Positions 1 through 6,300 of a DNA stretch of 8,425 nt are shown here, piece after piece. Both the position numbers and the translations under genes were made by a program. The DNA is from a bacterium (lineage in GTDB: Bacteria > UBP14 > UBA6098 > B30-G16). Each line of letters starts with the position of its first letter. Position 1 is the first letter of the stretch. The stretch spans positions 1 to 8,425 of the forward strand of contig JAUXEQ010000053.1 of NCBI GenBank assembly GCA_030620455.1. Reading direction: 5' to 3'. Under the pieces are notes generated by a model that was not told the DNA's origin, did no database searches, and worked only from the letters and a program-made list of their open reading frames with translations.

Positions 1-54
1 ATTTCTGTATTAAAAGACGATGCGTTGCTAAAGAAGATCAACTACATATCCTGA
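1..54 (+). CDS. Possible C-terminal end of an upstream gene (partial)
   Basis: Frame 1 is open from the window edge to a TGA at 52-54 and encodes ISVLKDDALLKKINYIS. The charged and hydrophobic mix looks like a protein tail, but 17 codons is too short to identify a family, and an open run of this length is common by chance. If real, the gene runs toward the response regulator and ends about 175 bases from that gene's stop. No hairpin with a T-run follows. Confidence 0.35.
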   Translation: MSVLKDDALLKKINYIS

Positions 55-229
55 ATTAAGTTTAATAATTGAAATAATTATCATAACTTATGTTATTGCT
101 CTTGTGACCTCTATAGTTGATTCTATTAGCTTATCCTTGATTCTGCTGCAGATGCTATGTTATATAATTTTGGATTATTGTTTATAAAACTTTATAAAAG
201 TTCTCACCTTCCAACTTTTGAATTCAATT
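55..229. other. Gene-free spacer between possible upstream gene end and response regulator stop
   Basis: This AT-rich stretch contains no open frame of note. It has small dyads made mostly of A and T (ATAATT/AATTAT at 65-81), a TCTGC-T-GCAGA dyad at 142-152, and two copies of the self-complementary TTTATAAA near 181-199. None is followed by a T-run in either direction, so I find no convincing terminator for the response regulator transcript. Confidence 0.5.
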
Positions 230-679
230 TTATAATTCACCATCAATAACTGGAATTTCCACAACCATTAAAAATAAACCCAATTTTCTCATTGCTTCGA
301 CGAAATCATCATAATCCACAGGCTTAACTATATAATTATTACACCCAAAAGCATGGCAATTCTCAACCTCCCTTGGGTCGTTTGTAGTCGTCAACATTAT
401 GACAGGCATTTTCCGCAATTCCTTGTCTTCCCTGATCTTTTTTAGCACTTCCACACCATCAACTTTCGGCATCCGGATGTCCAGAAGCAAAAGATATGCG
501 ACACTGGGTTCACGATGCGGTTCCTCGCCTTCTCGGAAAAGAAAATCCATTATTTCCTGCCCATCCCTGAAATGCAAAATTTCATTCAATATTCCTGCAC
601 GTTGTAAATTCTTCTCGATAAGTTTTGCATGTCCCATATCATCTTCAGCGATGAGAATAATCACTTCCTTCTTCATCAT
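230..679 (-). CDS. Single-domain response regulator, Rcp1-like
   Basis: This 149-residue protein is a stand-alone receiver domain that would accept a phosphoryl group from a histidine kinase and act by protein contact, since no DNA-binding or enzymatic output domain follows. The acidic pocket is E12-D13-D14 (ILIAEDD), the phosphorylation site is D67 in LLLLDIRMPKVDG, the switch threonine lies in LTTTND (97-101) and the conserved lysine is K119 in IVKP. The N-terminus and the long loop around residues 48-60 (FREGEEPHREP) resemble the Rcp1 class, which usually partners phytochrome-like or PAS kinases. A GAGAGG site sits 6 bases before the ATG at 679; a second ATG at 676 is also usable. The gene follows the kinase by 37 bases on the same strand, so the two are very probably co-transcribed and cognate. 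The cellular output cannot be told from the sequence. Confidence 0.93.
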   Translation of the reverse strand: MMKKEVIILIAEDDMGHAKLIEKNLQRAGILNEILHFRDGQEIMDFLFREGEEPHREPSVAYLLLLDIRMPKVDGVEVLKKIREDKELRKMPVIMLTTTNDPREVENCHAFGCNNYIVKPVDYDDFVEAMRKLGLFLMVVEIPVIDGEL

Positions 680-716
680 TTTTTACCTCTCTTCTATTAT
701 AATTTTATTAAATATT

Positions 717-2681
717 TTATTTCATTGGAATTGCAACATAAAACTTACTGCCCTTGCCATATTCAGATTCAAGCCAGATCTTTCCAAGATGCTTCTCAAC
801 TATTTTTTTCGCTATGTTAAGTCCCAATCCTTCACCTGTACTTGTCTCTGGGTCAAGTTGGTGAAATATTTCAAAAATTTTCTTTTGATGTTCTTGAGCT
901 ATGCCAATTCCATTGTCCTCAATGCAATAGATAGTATTTTTCTTCTCTCTATATCCAGAAATCTTAATTATACCTGAGCGGTTAGGATCAAGATATTTTA
1001 GTGCATTATCCAAAAGATTCGAAAATAATTGATCTATCTGTTTTCGGTCTCCTATGCAAGGTAGTAAATCGCTTACATCAAGCTTCACACCTAAATCTTT
1101 TATCTGGAAAGCACGAGCTTTAATAACATCGGATATGAGTTCATTCATATCGATTTTAACAATAGTTAGTTCTGCTCGACCCAGTCTTGATATTTTTAAA
1201 AGCCCAGTGAGAAGCGTATCCATCTTTGACGAACTCTTCAAGATAAATTGAAGAGCTTCGGGAATATCTTCCTCGAGCATGGGAGCAATCTTTTCTTTGA
1301 CTTCATTTGTAGTACCTTCATCTTGAAGCTTAGTAATCAGTTCTTTAATAGAAAGCTCGAGTTCAGAACTGAATCCTCTTATATTGACTAATGGTGAACG
1401 TAGGTCATGCGAAGCTACAAATACAACTTGTTCAAGTTCTTTGTTTTTCATGATTAATTCATCATTGAGTTTACGGAGTTCCTCTTCCGCCTTCTTCCGC
1501 TTTGTGATGTCACGAACAACTATTAACAGACGATACTGTATTCCGATAATTGCTTTTTTAATGTTTACTTCCACCCAGAACAGTCGACCTGATTTATGCT
1601 TAGCCATCCATTCGAAAACTTGTGGATTCCCTGCTACCGCTTTCCTCATCCATTCTAAAGCCTCCTTCTGAGAATAAGGTGATTGACCAAGGCTCAAGTC
1701 TTGGTTTTTGAGTTGCAGAACTTTCTTGCGGGAATATCCATACATCTCACACATTGTGCTATTAACATCGAGTATGGCTCCGGTTTCTGAATCCTGTACG
1801 AAAACTGCATCATTAATCGAATTGAAAATCGTCCGGAATCGCTCCTCGCTATCCAGCAGTGCTTCTTCTGCTTTCTTGCGTTCGGTAATGTCATAAAAGA
1901 CTGCTCTACTACCTGCATACTTGCCGTAATTATCGTAAATCGCAATCGCCTTTAATTCTCCGTGGATTTCTTTTCCGTCTTTTGTAGCAAAAGTAGTATC
2001 GATATTGATTTTCCCAGCTTCGATGAATTTTTCCCAATTCGGCTTGAAATCGTTTTCCAAAGCCTTTTCAGAGAAAAGCTGAGTAATATGCATCCCGATT
2101 AGTTCTACTCTTGAATAACCTAAAATCTTAATCATCGCTTCATTCACGTCGGTAAAGTTACCATCCTTGTCTGAAATAAACATTAAGTCGCTTGCAGTGT
2201 CCACGAAGGCACGGAATTTTTCTTCGCTCTCGCGCAGGGCTTTCTCGGCTTGTTTGTGCTCATTAACTTCACCTTCCAGCTGTTCGTTTGCTAATTTTAA
2301 TTTACTAGTACGCTCAATTACACGCTGTTCTAATTTATCATGAGATTCTTGTAGTGCCTTTTGTCCCTTGGCAATCCGCTCGCTTAAGACTGCGGTTACT
2401 AAACTAACGACAATAAACATAGGTGCTCGAAGAAAATCATCAATTGTACTCACATTTCCTCTAATAAATATGTGGCTTAGAACTAATAATACACTTAAAA
2501 ATAAGGCGACGATTATACCTTTTCTCTTCCACCAGATCGACGCAATAATTATCGGAATATAGAAGAAATGAGTGAAAACTGTACCGATTGCCAGAACAGT
2601 ATGAAAATAAAAAGTAAGAAAGACGCAGATGCTAAGAAGAATTGCCATTACAAAGATTCGATTTCTTTCTCTTAATTTCAT
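717..2681 (-). CDS. Membrane-bound PAS-PAS sensor histidine kinase
   Basis: From the start used here the protein has 654 residues. In order it has about four hydrophobic helices (roughly 8-30, 35-50, 56-73, 86-100), a coiled coil (102-155), two PAS/PAC modules (about 156-266 and 279-394, each ending in ITERKKAEE or ITKRKKAEE), a HisKA dimerisation helix with H425 in ASHDLRSPL, and a HATPase domain. The ATPase carries the N box (NLLDNALKY, N559), the G1 box (EDNGIGI, D589), an F box (IFEIFHQL) and the G2 box (GEGLGL, 616-621), so it should be active. There is no HAMP domain or large periplasmic sensor; the signal is probably sensed in the membrane or by the PAS folds. An in-frame ATG lies at 2699, but AAAGGA sits 9 bases before the ATG at 2681 and overlaps the outer start, so 2681 is preferred. 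The hairpin region after H425 is longer than usual. The receiver gene downstream is the likely partner. Confidence 0.95.
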   Translation of the reverse strand: MKLRERNRIFVMAILLSICVFLTFYFHTVLAIGTVFTHFFYIPIIIASIWWKRKGIIVALFLSVLLVLSHIFIRGNVSTIDDFLRAPMFIVVSLVTAVLSERIAKGQKALQESHDKLEQRVIERTSKLKLANEQLEGEVNEHKQAEKALRESEEKFRAFVDTASDLMFISDKDGNFTDVNEAMIKILGYSRVELIGMHITQLFSEKALENDFKPNWEKFIEAGKINIDTTFATKDGKEIHGELKAIAIYDNYGKYAGSRAVFYDITERKKAEEALLDSEERFRTIFNSINDAVFVQDSETGAILDVNSTMCEMYGYSRKKVLQLKNQDLSLGQSPYSQKEALEWMRKAVAGNPQVFEWMAKHKSGRLFWVEVNIKKAIIGIQYRLLIVVRDITKRKKAEEELRKLNDELIMKNKELEQVVFVASHDLRSPLVNIRGFSSELELSIKELITKLQDEGTTNEVKEKIAPMLEEDIPEALQFILKSSSKMDTLLTGLLKISRLGRAELTIVKIDMNELISDVIKARAFQIKDLGVKLDVSDLLPCIGDRKQIDQLFSNLLDNALKYLDPNRSGIIKISGYREKKNTIYCIEDNGIGIAQEHQKKIFEIFHQLDPETSTGEGLGLNIAKKIVEKHLGKIWLESEYGKGSKFYVAIPMK

Positions 2682-2776
2682 AATCTCAAATCCTTTCATA
2701 TCCTTATTATTACATTTGGATGTCCTAAATGTTGCTTTTCTCAGTTTAAGTACATTTTACTCTATTTGATATTAGT

Positions 2777-2785
2777 ATTATAACA
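2777..2785 (-). promoter_or_regulatory. Putative extended -10 promoter for the kinase/regulator operon
   Basis: On the minus strand the sequence reads TGTTATAAT, a perfect extended -10 (TGnTATAAT), about 95 bases upstream of the kinase start. The -35 position holds only a weak TACTTT-like hexamer, as is common for extended -10 promoters. An imperfect dyad (TGAT...ATCA, 2768-2789, 8 of 11 pairs) overlaps it. In DNA this AT-rich, such matches also arise by chance. Confidence 0.4.
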
Positions 2786-3394
2786 TCAAGAGCCCTGGAA
2801 AGTATTCTAAGTCTTTACTTACATTCACAAAACATGTCTATTATCGCATACAACATTTTTACATTTCACGAATAATTTGCTCATGTAATTTATTTCTGTC
2901 GTTTATTCTACATCCTCAGAAACAGAAACACTACTTATGTAAATTAAGATATATTTAGTCTAATGCTCAATTAATACTATGTCAAGTATATTAATAGTGT
3001 TTTATACTAACGGACATATATCAAATAAGAACATAAATGCTTCAGAATATTGATATAATTCTTAAATACGTAATTTGGAGCGATAGAAATATTGATTATT
3101 TAACAATAAATATACTGTTTCATTGATTCGCTTAATTTCTCTCCGATTGTTATCGAGTTCCCAAAATTTAAATTAATTACATTCAGATATTAATGTTTCT
3201 TCTTATAAGTATAAAATACAATTAATATTCGGTAAGTATAGAAGATCCACAGGTTATAAATTGTATTGATAATAATTTCATTTATCACTAAATTAAGAAT
3301 TAAAAAAGGGGAAAAAACTACGGGATTATTTATAAAGCTGAGAAGATTTGACGCAATGAGGATTAATACTTTTGTAAAAATACTCAAACAAATT
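2786..3394. other. About 600-base AT-rich gene-free region
   Basis: No protein gene is supported here. The two open frames that fall in or run out of it (minus 3190-3408, plus 3266-3460) lack a Shine-Dalgarno site, have AT-driven compositions, and run through the terminator hairpin; one also enters the ferredoxin gene antisense. I see no tRNA cloverleaf, no ordered repeats and no transposon ends. The right-hand end (from about 3266) may carry a small RNA gene, listed separately. The rest looks like long spacer DNA or the decayed remains of something no longer recognisable. Confidence 0.6.
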
Positions 3395-3422
3395 AAAACC
3401 CTCGCCAAAAACGAGGGTTTTT
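3301..3422 (+). ncRNA. Candidate small RNA ending in the bidirectional terminator
   Basis: A plausible plus-strand promoter, TTGATA (3266-3271), 17 bases, TAAATT (3289-3294), would start a transcript near 3301. It would end about 120 bases later at the strong hairpin plus T-run at 3395-3422. No protein gene on this strand needs that terminator. The transcript would contain a purine-rich AAAAAAGGGGAAAAAA segment near its 5' end. This is inferred from promoter and terminator matches only; I do not recognise an RNA family. Confidence 0.25.
3395..3422. terminator. Bidirectional intrinsic terminator after the ferredoxin gene
   Basis: A perfect 10-bp stem (AAAACCCTCG at 3395-3404 and CGAGGGTTTT at 3412-3421) closes a 7-base loop, CCAAAAA. 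On the minus strand it begins 21 bases after the ferredoxin stop and ends in TTTTAATTTG, so it should terminate that transcript. On the plus strand it is followed by TTTTT, so it should work in that direction too. Confidence 0.88.
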
Positions 3423-3443
3423 ACGATAATATTGGTTTTTTCA

Positions 3444-3614
3444 TTATGCCGGTGAAATAGCTTCGACAGGACACTCATCAACACAAGCACCGCAATCAGT
3501 GCAAAGTTCTGGGTCTATTACGTAATACGGATCTCCTTCGGTAATTGCTTCAACAGGGCAAACATCCACACAAGCACCACAAGCAATGCATTCCTCACTA
3601 ATTTTGTGAGCCAT
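3444..3614 (-). CDS. 2[4Fe-4S] ferredoxin, clostridial type
   Basis: This 56-residue protein is a small soluble low-potential electron carrier. It has two complete cluster motifs: C9-C12-C15 with C19-Pro (CIACGACVDVCP) and C38-C41-C44 with C48-Pro (CTDCGACVDECP). In this fold the fourth cysteine of each motif ligates the other cluster. The two halves are near-duplicates (CGACVDxCPVEAI in each), and the length is typical for the family. The start is fixed by GGAGG 6 bases before the ATG. A promoter-like sequence lies upstream and a strong terminator downstream, so it is probably a single-gene transcript. It lies near rnfC on the same strand; reduced ferredoxin is the electron donor or acceptor of the Rnf complex, so a functional link is plausible but not shown. 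Confidence 0.95.
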   Translation of the reverse strand: MAHKISEECIACGACVDVCPVEAITEGDPYYVIDPELCTDCGACVDECPVEAISPA

Positions 3615-3647
3615 TCTAAACCTCCATCCTTATTATAGTCCTTTATC

Positions 3648-3700
3648 AAGGGCATTATACAAGTTCGAAAGCATTAGACAAGAAAATTTTGAATGCCCTT
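3648..3700. repeat. 9-bp inverted repeat flanking the ferredoxin promoter
   Basis: AAGGGCATT at 3648-3656 is the exact reverse complement of AATGCCCTT at 3692-3700, with 35 bases between. One arm overlaps the -10 box and start point of the ferredoxin promoter; the other lies just upstream of its -35. The arms are the most GC-rich part of this spacer. On the plus strand the second arm is followed by a T-rich run, so a long-loop terminator is an alternative reading. Confidence 0.5.
3654..3681 (-). promoter_or_regulatory. Putative promoter of the ferredoxin gene
   Basis: On the minus strand there is a perfect -10 TATAAT (3654-3659), a 16-base spacer and a -35-like TTGTCT (3676-3681, 4 of 6 matches). 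Transcription would begin near 3646, leaving a leader of about 30 bases that contains the GGAGG site. The promoter is bracketed by an inverted repeat listed separately. Confidence 0.55.
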
Positions 3701-3862
3701 TCTATTTTTTTCCTTCATTAAATTGTTGCTGGAGCTATTTTCATTACACAAGCTTTGAATTATGTAATAACCTAATAATACAATGATTCAGCTAAGAGAA
3801 TCGAATAAGGTTAGTTGTCAAATCCGAAATCATATCTTACAGGGATTTTCACAAAGCATGCT
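3701..3862. other. Spacer after the nucleotidyltransferase gene
   Basis: No gene is visible. A weak ATTACA/TGTAAT dyad with a 14-base loop lies near 3744-3769 but has no T-run, so no clear terminator for the rnfC-rmlA transcript is seen. Read-through into the ferredoxin gene is therefore possible. Confidence 0.45.
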
Positions 3863-4627
3863 TCAGATTGTAGTTAAATGTCGAGCTTTATTTTTTTTCG
3901 AATTCAGTTTAAAATTCCTAACAATCCTTATTGTTTGATAATATGCCTCGACAGATGCACCTGCATCCGCCCAGAAGCCTTTGAGCGAAGAGTATTTTAA
4001 CTTACCAATTCTGAGATACGCATTATTTACATCAGTAATTTCAAGTTCGTTTCGATCTGAGGGTTCTAATGTTTCAATAATATCAAAAACATTGGAATCG
4101 TACATATATATTCCAACAACTGCAAAATTAGAAGGTGGAACTTTTGGTTTTTCTATTATTTTTTCAATTGCGCCTTCTGCTGTAAACTTGACAACACCAT
4201 AATCTGTGGGATCATCAACCTCTTTAAGCAAAATTCTAGCACCACCATCCTGTTTTCTAAATTCTTGCGCCGCTTTCACAAGGCTCTCACCAATAATATT
4301 ATCTCCCAAGAACACAATAACTTTATCACCGTCAACGAAATGTTTGCATAATCCAAGTGCTTCAGCAATACCGCCCTCATTCTTCTGATATGAATAATTC
4401 AAATGCTTAAGCCCAAATTCATGTCCATTACCAAGCAATCTTAAAAATTCACCAGCCTGATTCCCACCACACACTATCATTATATCATCGATTCCTGTTT
4501 CTACGAGAGACTTTATTGGGTAATAAATCATCGGCTCATCATAAACTGGCAGAAGATGCTTATTAGTTATTTTAGTTAGCGGATAAAGTCTGGTTCCCAA
4601 TCCCCCGGCAAGTATAACACCCTTCAT
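3863..4627 (-). CDS. rmlA: RmlA-type glucose-1-phosphate thymidylyltransferase, short form
   Basis: This 254-residue enzyme is predicted to join a sugar 1-phosphate (probably glucose 1-phosphate) to dTTP, giving dTDP-glucose and pyrophosphate, the entry step to dTDP-rhamnose and other surface deoxysugars. The nucleotide loop is LAGGLGTRLYPLT (6-18) with R13, K23 lies in NKHLLPVYD, the metal-binding aspartate is D109 in LGDNI, and EKP (159-161), ELEITDVN (194-201) and WADAG (219-223) follow as in RmlA. It lacks the last 40 or so residues of the roughly 290-residue long form, including helices that contribute to the allosteric site in that form. A longer frame begins with TTG at 4642, but that TTG runs into an AAGGAG site placed 6 bases before the ATG at 4627, so 4627 is the start. 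It follows rnfC by 41 bases on the same strand. No other sugar genes are visible. Base specificity (dTTP or UTP) cannot be read from the sequence. Confidence 0.85.
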   Translation of the reverse strand: MKGVILAGGLGTRLYPLTKITNKHLLPVYDEPMIYYPIKSLVETGIDDIMIVCGGNQAGEFLRLLGNGHEFGLKHLNYSYQKNEGGIAEALGLCKHFVDGDKVIVFLGDNIIGESLVKAAQEFRKQDGGARILLKEVDDPTDYGVVKFTAEGAIEKIIEKPKVPPSNFAVVGIYMYDSNVFDIIETLEPSDRNELEITDVNNAYLRIGKLKYSSLKGFWADAGASVEAYYQTIRIVRNFKLNSKKNKARHLTTI

Positions 4628-4668
4628 CACTTTCTCCTTCAAAAATTTATCTGATTAAAATGTAAAAA

Positions 4669-5982
4669 CTATTTTCTCTGCATCTGTCTGATTTCCCATT
4701 TAGCCCATCGTATGTAATGCAATAAGTTAATATTAGATGGACATATATACGAACAACTACCACATTCGATGCAATCTAATGCACCTAATTTTTTAGCAAT
4801 ATCAAATTTTTCATATTTTGCAGCACTTGTTATCTGTGTCGGTATAAGATTCATTGGACAAATATCTACACAATTTGCGCATGAAATACAAGGCTTTTCA
4901 AAACCTATTTCAGCTTTTTCAGGCGGGAAAACTAATAGACCACTAGTTCCTTTCGTTACTGGAGTATCTAATGACCATTGAGTTAATCCCATCATTGGAC
5001 CACCGGAGATTACTTTACCAATAGGTGCATTAGTGCCTCCCGAAGTCTCAAGAAGCGTTCTAAGTGGTGTTCCCACTCGTGCTAATAAATTCTTCGGTTC
5101 ATTGACAATTGGACCGGATACTGTAACAACGCGTTCATAGAGAGGTTTACCATCGATAACCGCATCACGCAAAGCCATCGCTGTCCCAACATTTTGAACA
5201 TAACAGTCTACATCGAATGGCAATCCACCACTGGGTACAATACGTTTTGTTAGAGCAAATATTAACTGCTTTTCTGCTCCTTGAGGATACTTCGTCTTCA
5301 GCGGTGCAATTTCTATGTCCTTATCCTTTGCACTCTTAATCATGGTCTTGATTGCATCCGGTTTGTTCCTTTCTATAGCAATAATCAATCTTTTAGCGCC
5401 TAAGGCATACTTAATCATTTCGGCACCCTCGACAATTCTTTCGGGATACTCCAACATAAGCCTATGATCAGCAGTAAGATAAGGTTCGCATTCTGCACCA
5501 TTAATTATTACAATATCAATATTTTTATCCTTAGGTGGAGAAAGCTTAACCGCAGTAGGAAACATAGCACCACCCATACCTACAATACCAGCCTCCGAAG
5601 CTATTTTAGCAAACTCTGAGGGCTCTAACTCCTGCCATTTAGAATGTGGTTCAAGTTCCTCAGATAAAGCGTCTTGACCGTTGTTTTCAATAATAATTGC
5701 GCTGCTCAATCCACCTGCGAAATGAGGTACATCCTCAATCTTAACCACTTTACCGGAAACAGGTGAATGAATGTTTGCAGAGATATATCCAGCAGCTTCT
5801 GCAATTTTTTGCCCGAGTTTTACTTCGTCACCTTTTTTTACCAATGGTTTAGCGGGTGCACCAGCATGTTGAGAAACCAAAACGAAAACCTTATCTGGTG
5901 CAGGCAAAATCTCTATTGGTTTAGATTCGCTTAAATGTTTGCATTCAAGTGGATGAATTCCACCCTTGAAGGTTATAGCCAT
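4669..5982 (-). CDS. rnfC: Electron transport complex subunit RnfC
   Basis: The 437 residues match the compact RnfC form. RnfC is the peripheral subunit of the Rnf ferredoxin:NAD+ oxidoreductase; it exchanges electrons with NAD(H) and passes them via two [4Fe-4S] clusters, coupled by the other subunits to Na+ or H+ transport. The RnfC N-terminal signature TFKGGIHP is at 4-11, followed by a barrel-sandwich region with HSPVSGKV (72-79). A NuoF-like nucleotide-binding region follows, with GMGGAMFPT (135-143), NGAECEPYLTADHRLM (161-176) and KYPQGAEKQL (231-240), then an SLBB-like segment around 285-330. Two cluster motifs are complete: C365-C368-C371-C375 and C404-C407-C410-C414. The start is set by GGAGG 4 bases before the ATG. 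rnfD, G, E, A and B normally adjoin rnfC, but here the next gene is a sugar-nucleotidyltransferase and the other side is a divergent nuclease gene. Confidence 0.93.
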   Translation of the reverse strand: MAITFKGGIHPLECKHLSESKPIEILPAPDKVFVLVSQHAGAPAKPLVKKGDEVKLGQKIAEAAGYISANIHSPVSGKVVKIEDVPHFAGGLSSAIIIENNGQDALSEELEPHSKWQELEPSEFAKIASEAGIVGMGGAMFPTAVKLSPPKDKNIDIVIINGAECEPYLTADHRLMLEYPERIVEGAEMIKYALGAKRLIIAIERNKPDAIKTMIKSAKDKDIEIAPLKTKYPQGAEKQLIFALTKRIVPSGGLPFDVDCYVQNVGTAMALRDAVIDGKPLYERVVTVSGPIVNEPKNLLARVGTPLRTLLETSGGTNAPIGKVISGGPMMGLTQWSLDTPVTKGTSGLLVFPPEKAEIGFEKPCISCANCVDICPMNLIPTQITSAAKYEKFDIAKKLGALDCIECGSCSYICPSNINLLHYIRWAKWEIRQMQRK

Positions 5983-6012
5983 ATATCCTCCGAATATTAA
6001 TCCGTGTTGCTG

Positions 6013-6040
6013 AAAATAGTTTTTAAAATAAATTTTGCAA
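6013..6040 (-). promoter_or_regulatory. Possible promoter of rnfC-rmlA
   Basis: On the minus strand TTGCAA (6035-6040), a 16-base spacer and TATTTT (6013-6018) give a mediocre sigma-70-like match (4 of 6 in each box). It lies about 30 bases upstream of the rnfC start. Being AT-rich, the spacer offers other weak matches, so this is only the best candidate. Confidence 0.3.
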
Positions 6041-6159
6041 GAGATTTTACCGATAAATTACTTCTAATTATCGTTAATATTTTATGAGTTATTTCAGATG
6101 AAATTTCCGTTTAAAGATTCTGATAATAAACATAAAATCCAGCTATAATAACCTTTCTA

Positions 6160-6176
6160 AGGGATCAGATATCCCT
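6160..6176. repeat. Dyad AGGGAT-N5-ATCCCT upstream of the nuclease promoter
   Basis: A perfect inverted repeat with 6-bp arms around CAGAT lies in the divergent region between rnfC and the nuclease gene, about 24 bases upstream of the nuclease -35 box. The size and spacing would suit a dimeric regulator. It is GC-richer than its surroundings. No T-run follows, so it is not a terminator. Confidence 0.4.
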
Positions 6177-6199
6177 ATGAACATTGCATAAGGATAAAC

Positions 6200-6229
6200 T
6201 TGACATTTATTAAAACATAATGTTATTTG
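6200..6229 (+). promoter_or_regulatory. Putative promoter of the nuclease-RAMA gene
   Basis: A perfect -35 TTGACA (6200-6205) is followed after 18 bases by TATTTG (6224-6229), preceded by TG one base upstream, making an extended -10. Transcription would begin near 6236, about 65 bases before the ATG at 6301. Confidence 0.5.
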
Positions 6230-6233
6230 TAAA

Positions 6234-6249
6234 AGATATATAAATATCT
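6234..6249. repeat. Dyad AGATAT-N4-ATATCT at the predicted transcription start
   Basis: Perfect 6-bp arms surround ATAA, directly downstream of the -10 box of the nuclease promoter. This position fits a repressor site, and the AGATAT motif also occurs inside the upstream dyad. The arms are nearly all A and T, so a chance origin is quite possible. Confidence 0.35.
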
Positions 6250-6300
6250 AAAATTTGAAATGAACTTATGGAAAAAATCCTTTCCACTAAGGAGTTAACA

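Noticed and set aside
181..202. Tandem TTTATAAA motifs after the response regulator
   Set aside because: Two short copies of an all-AT palindrome in AT-rich DNA are not a credible repeat array, and there is no T-run arrangement of a terminator.
399..977. Plus-strand open frame of 192 codons
   Set aside because: It lies antisense to the response regulator and the kinase C-terminus, both of which have complete family motifs. Its product is serine- and phenylalanine-rich, as expected of an antisense shadow, and it has no ribosome site.
1480..1900. Repeated segment in the kinase gene around 1490 and 1870
   Set aside because: The similarity comes from the two PAS/PAC modules that each end in an RKKAEE linker; it is domain duplication within one protein and not a mobile or regulatory repeat.
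3190..3408. Minus-strand open frame of 72 codons
   Set aside because: Its product is almost entirely I, L, N, F and Y as expected of AT-rich noncoding DNA, it has no ribosome site, and it begins inside the ferredoxin terminator.
3266..3460. Plus-strand open frame of 64 codons
   Set aside because: It has no Shine-Dalgarno site, reads through both arms of the terminator hairpin and ends inside the ferredoxin gene on the opposite strand. I do not recognise the product.
6268..6300. Eleven extra N-terminal codons on the nuclease
   Set aside because: The ATG at 6268 has no ribosome site, and this stretch contains the AAGGAG site that serves the ATG at 6301.
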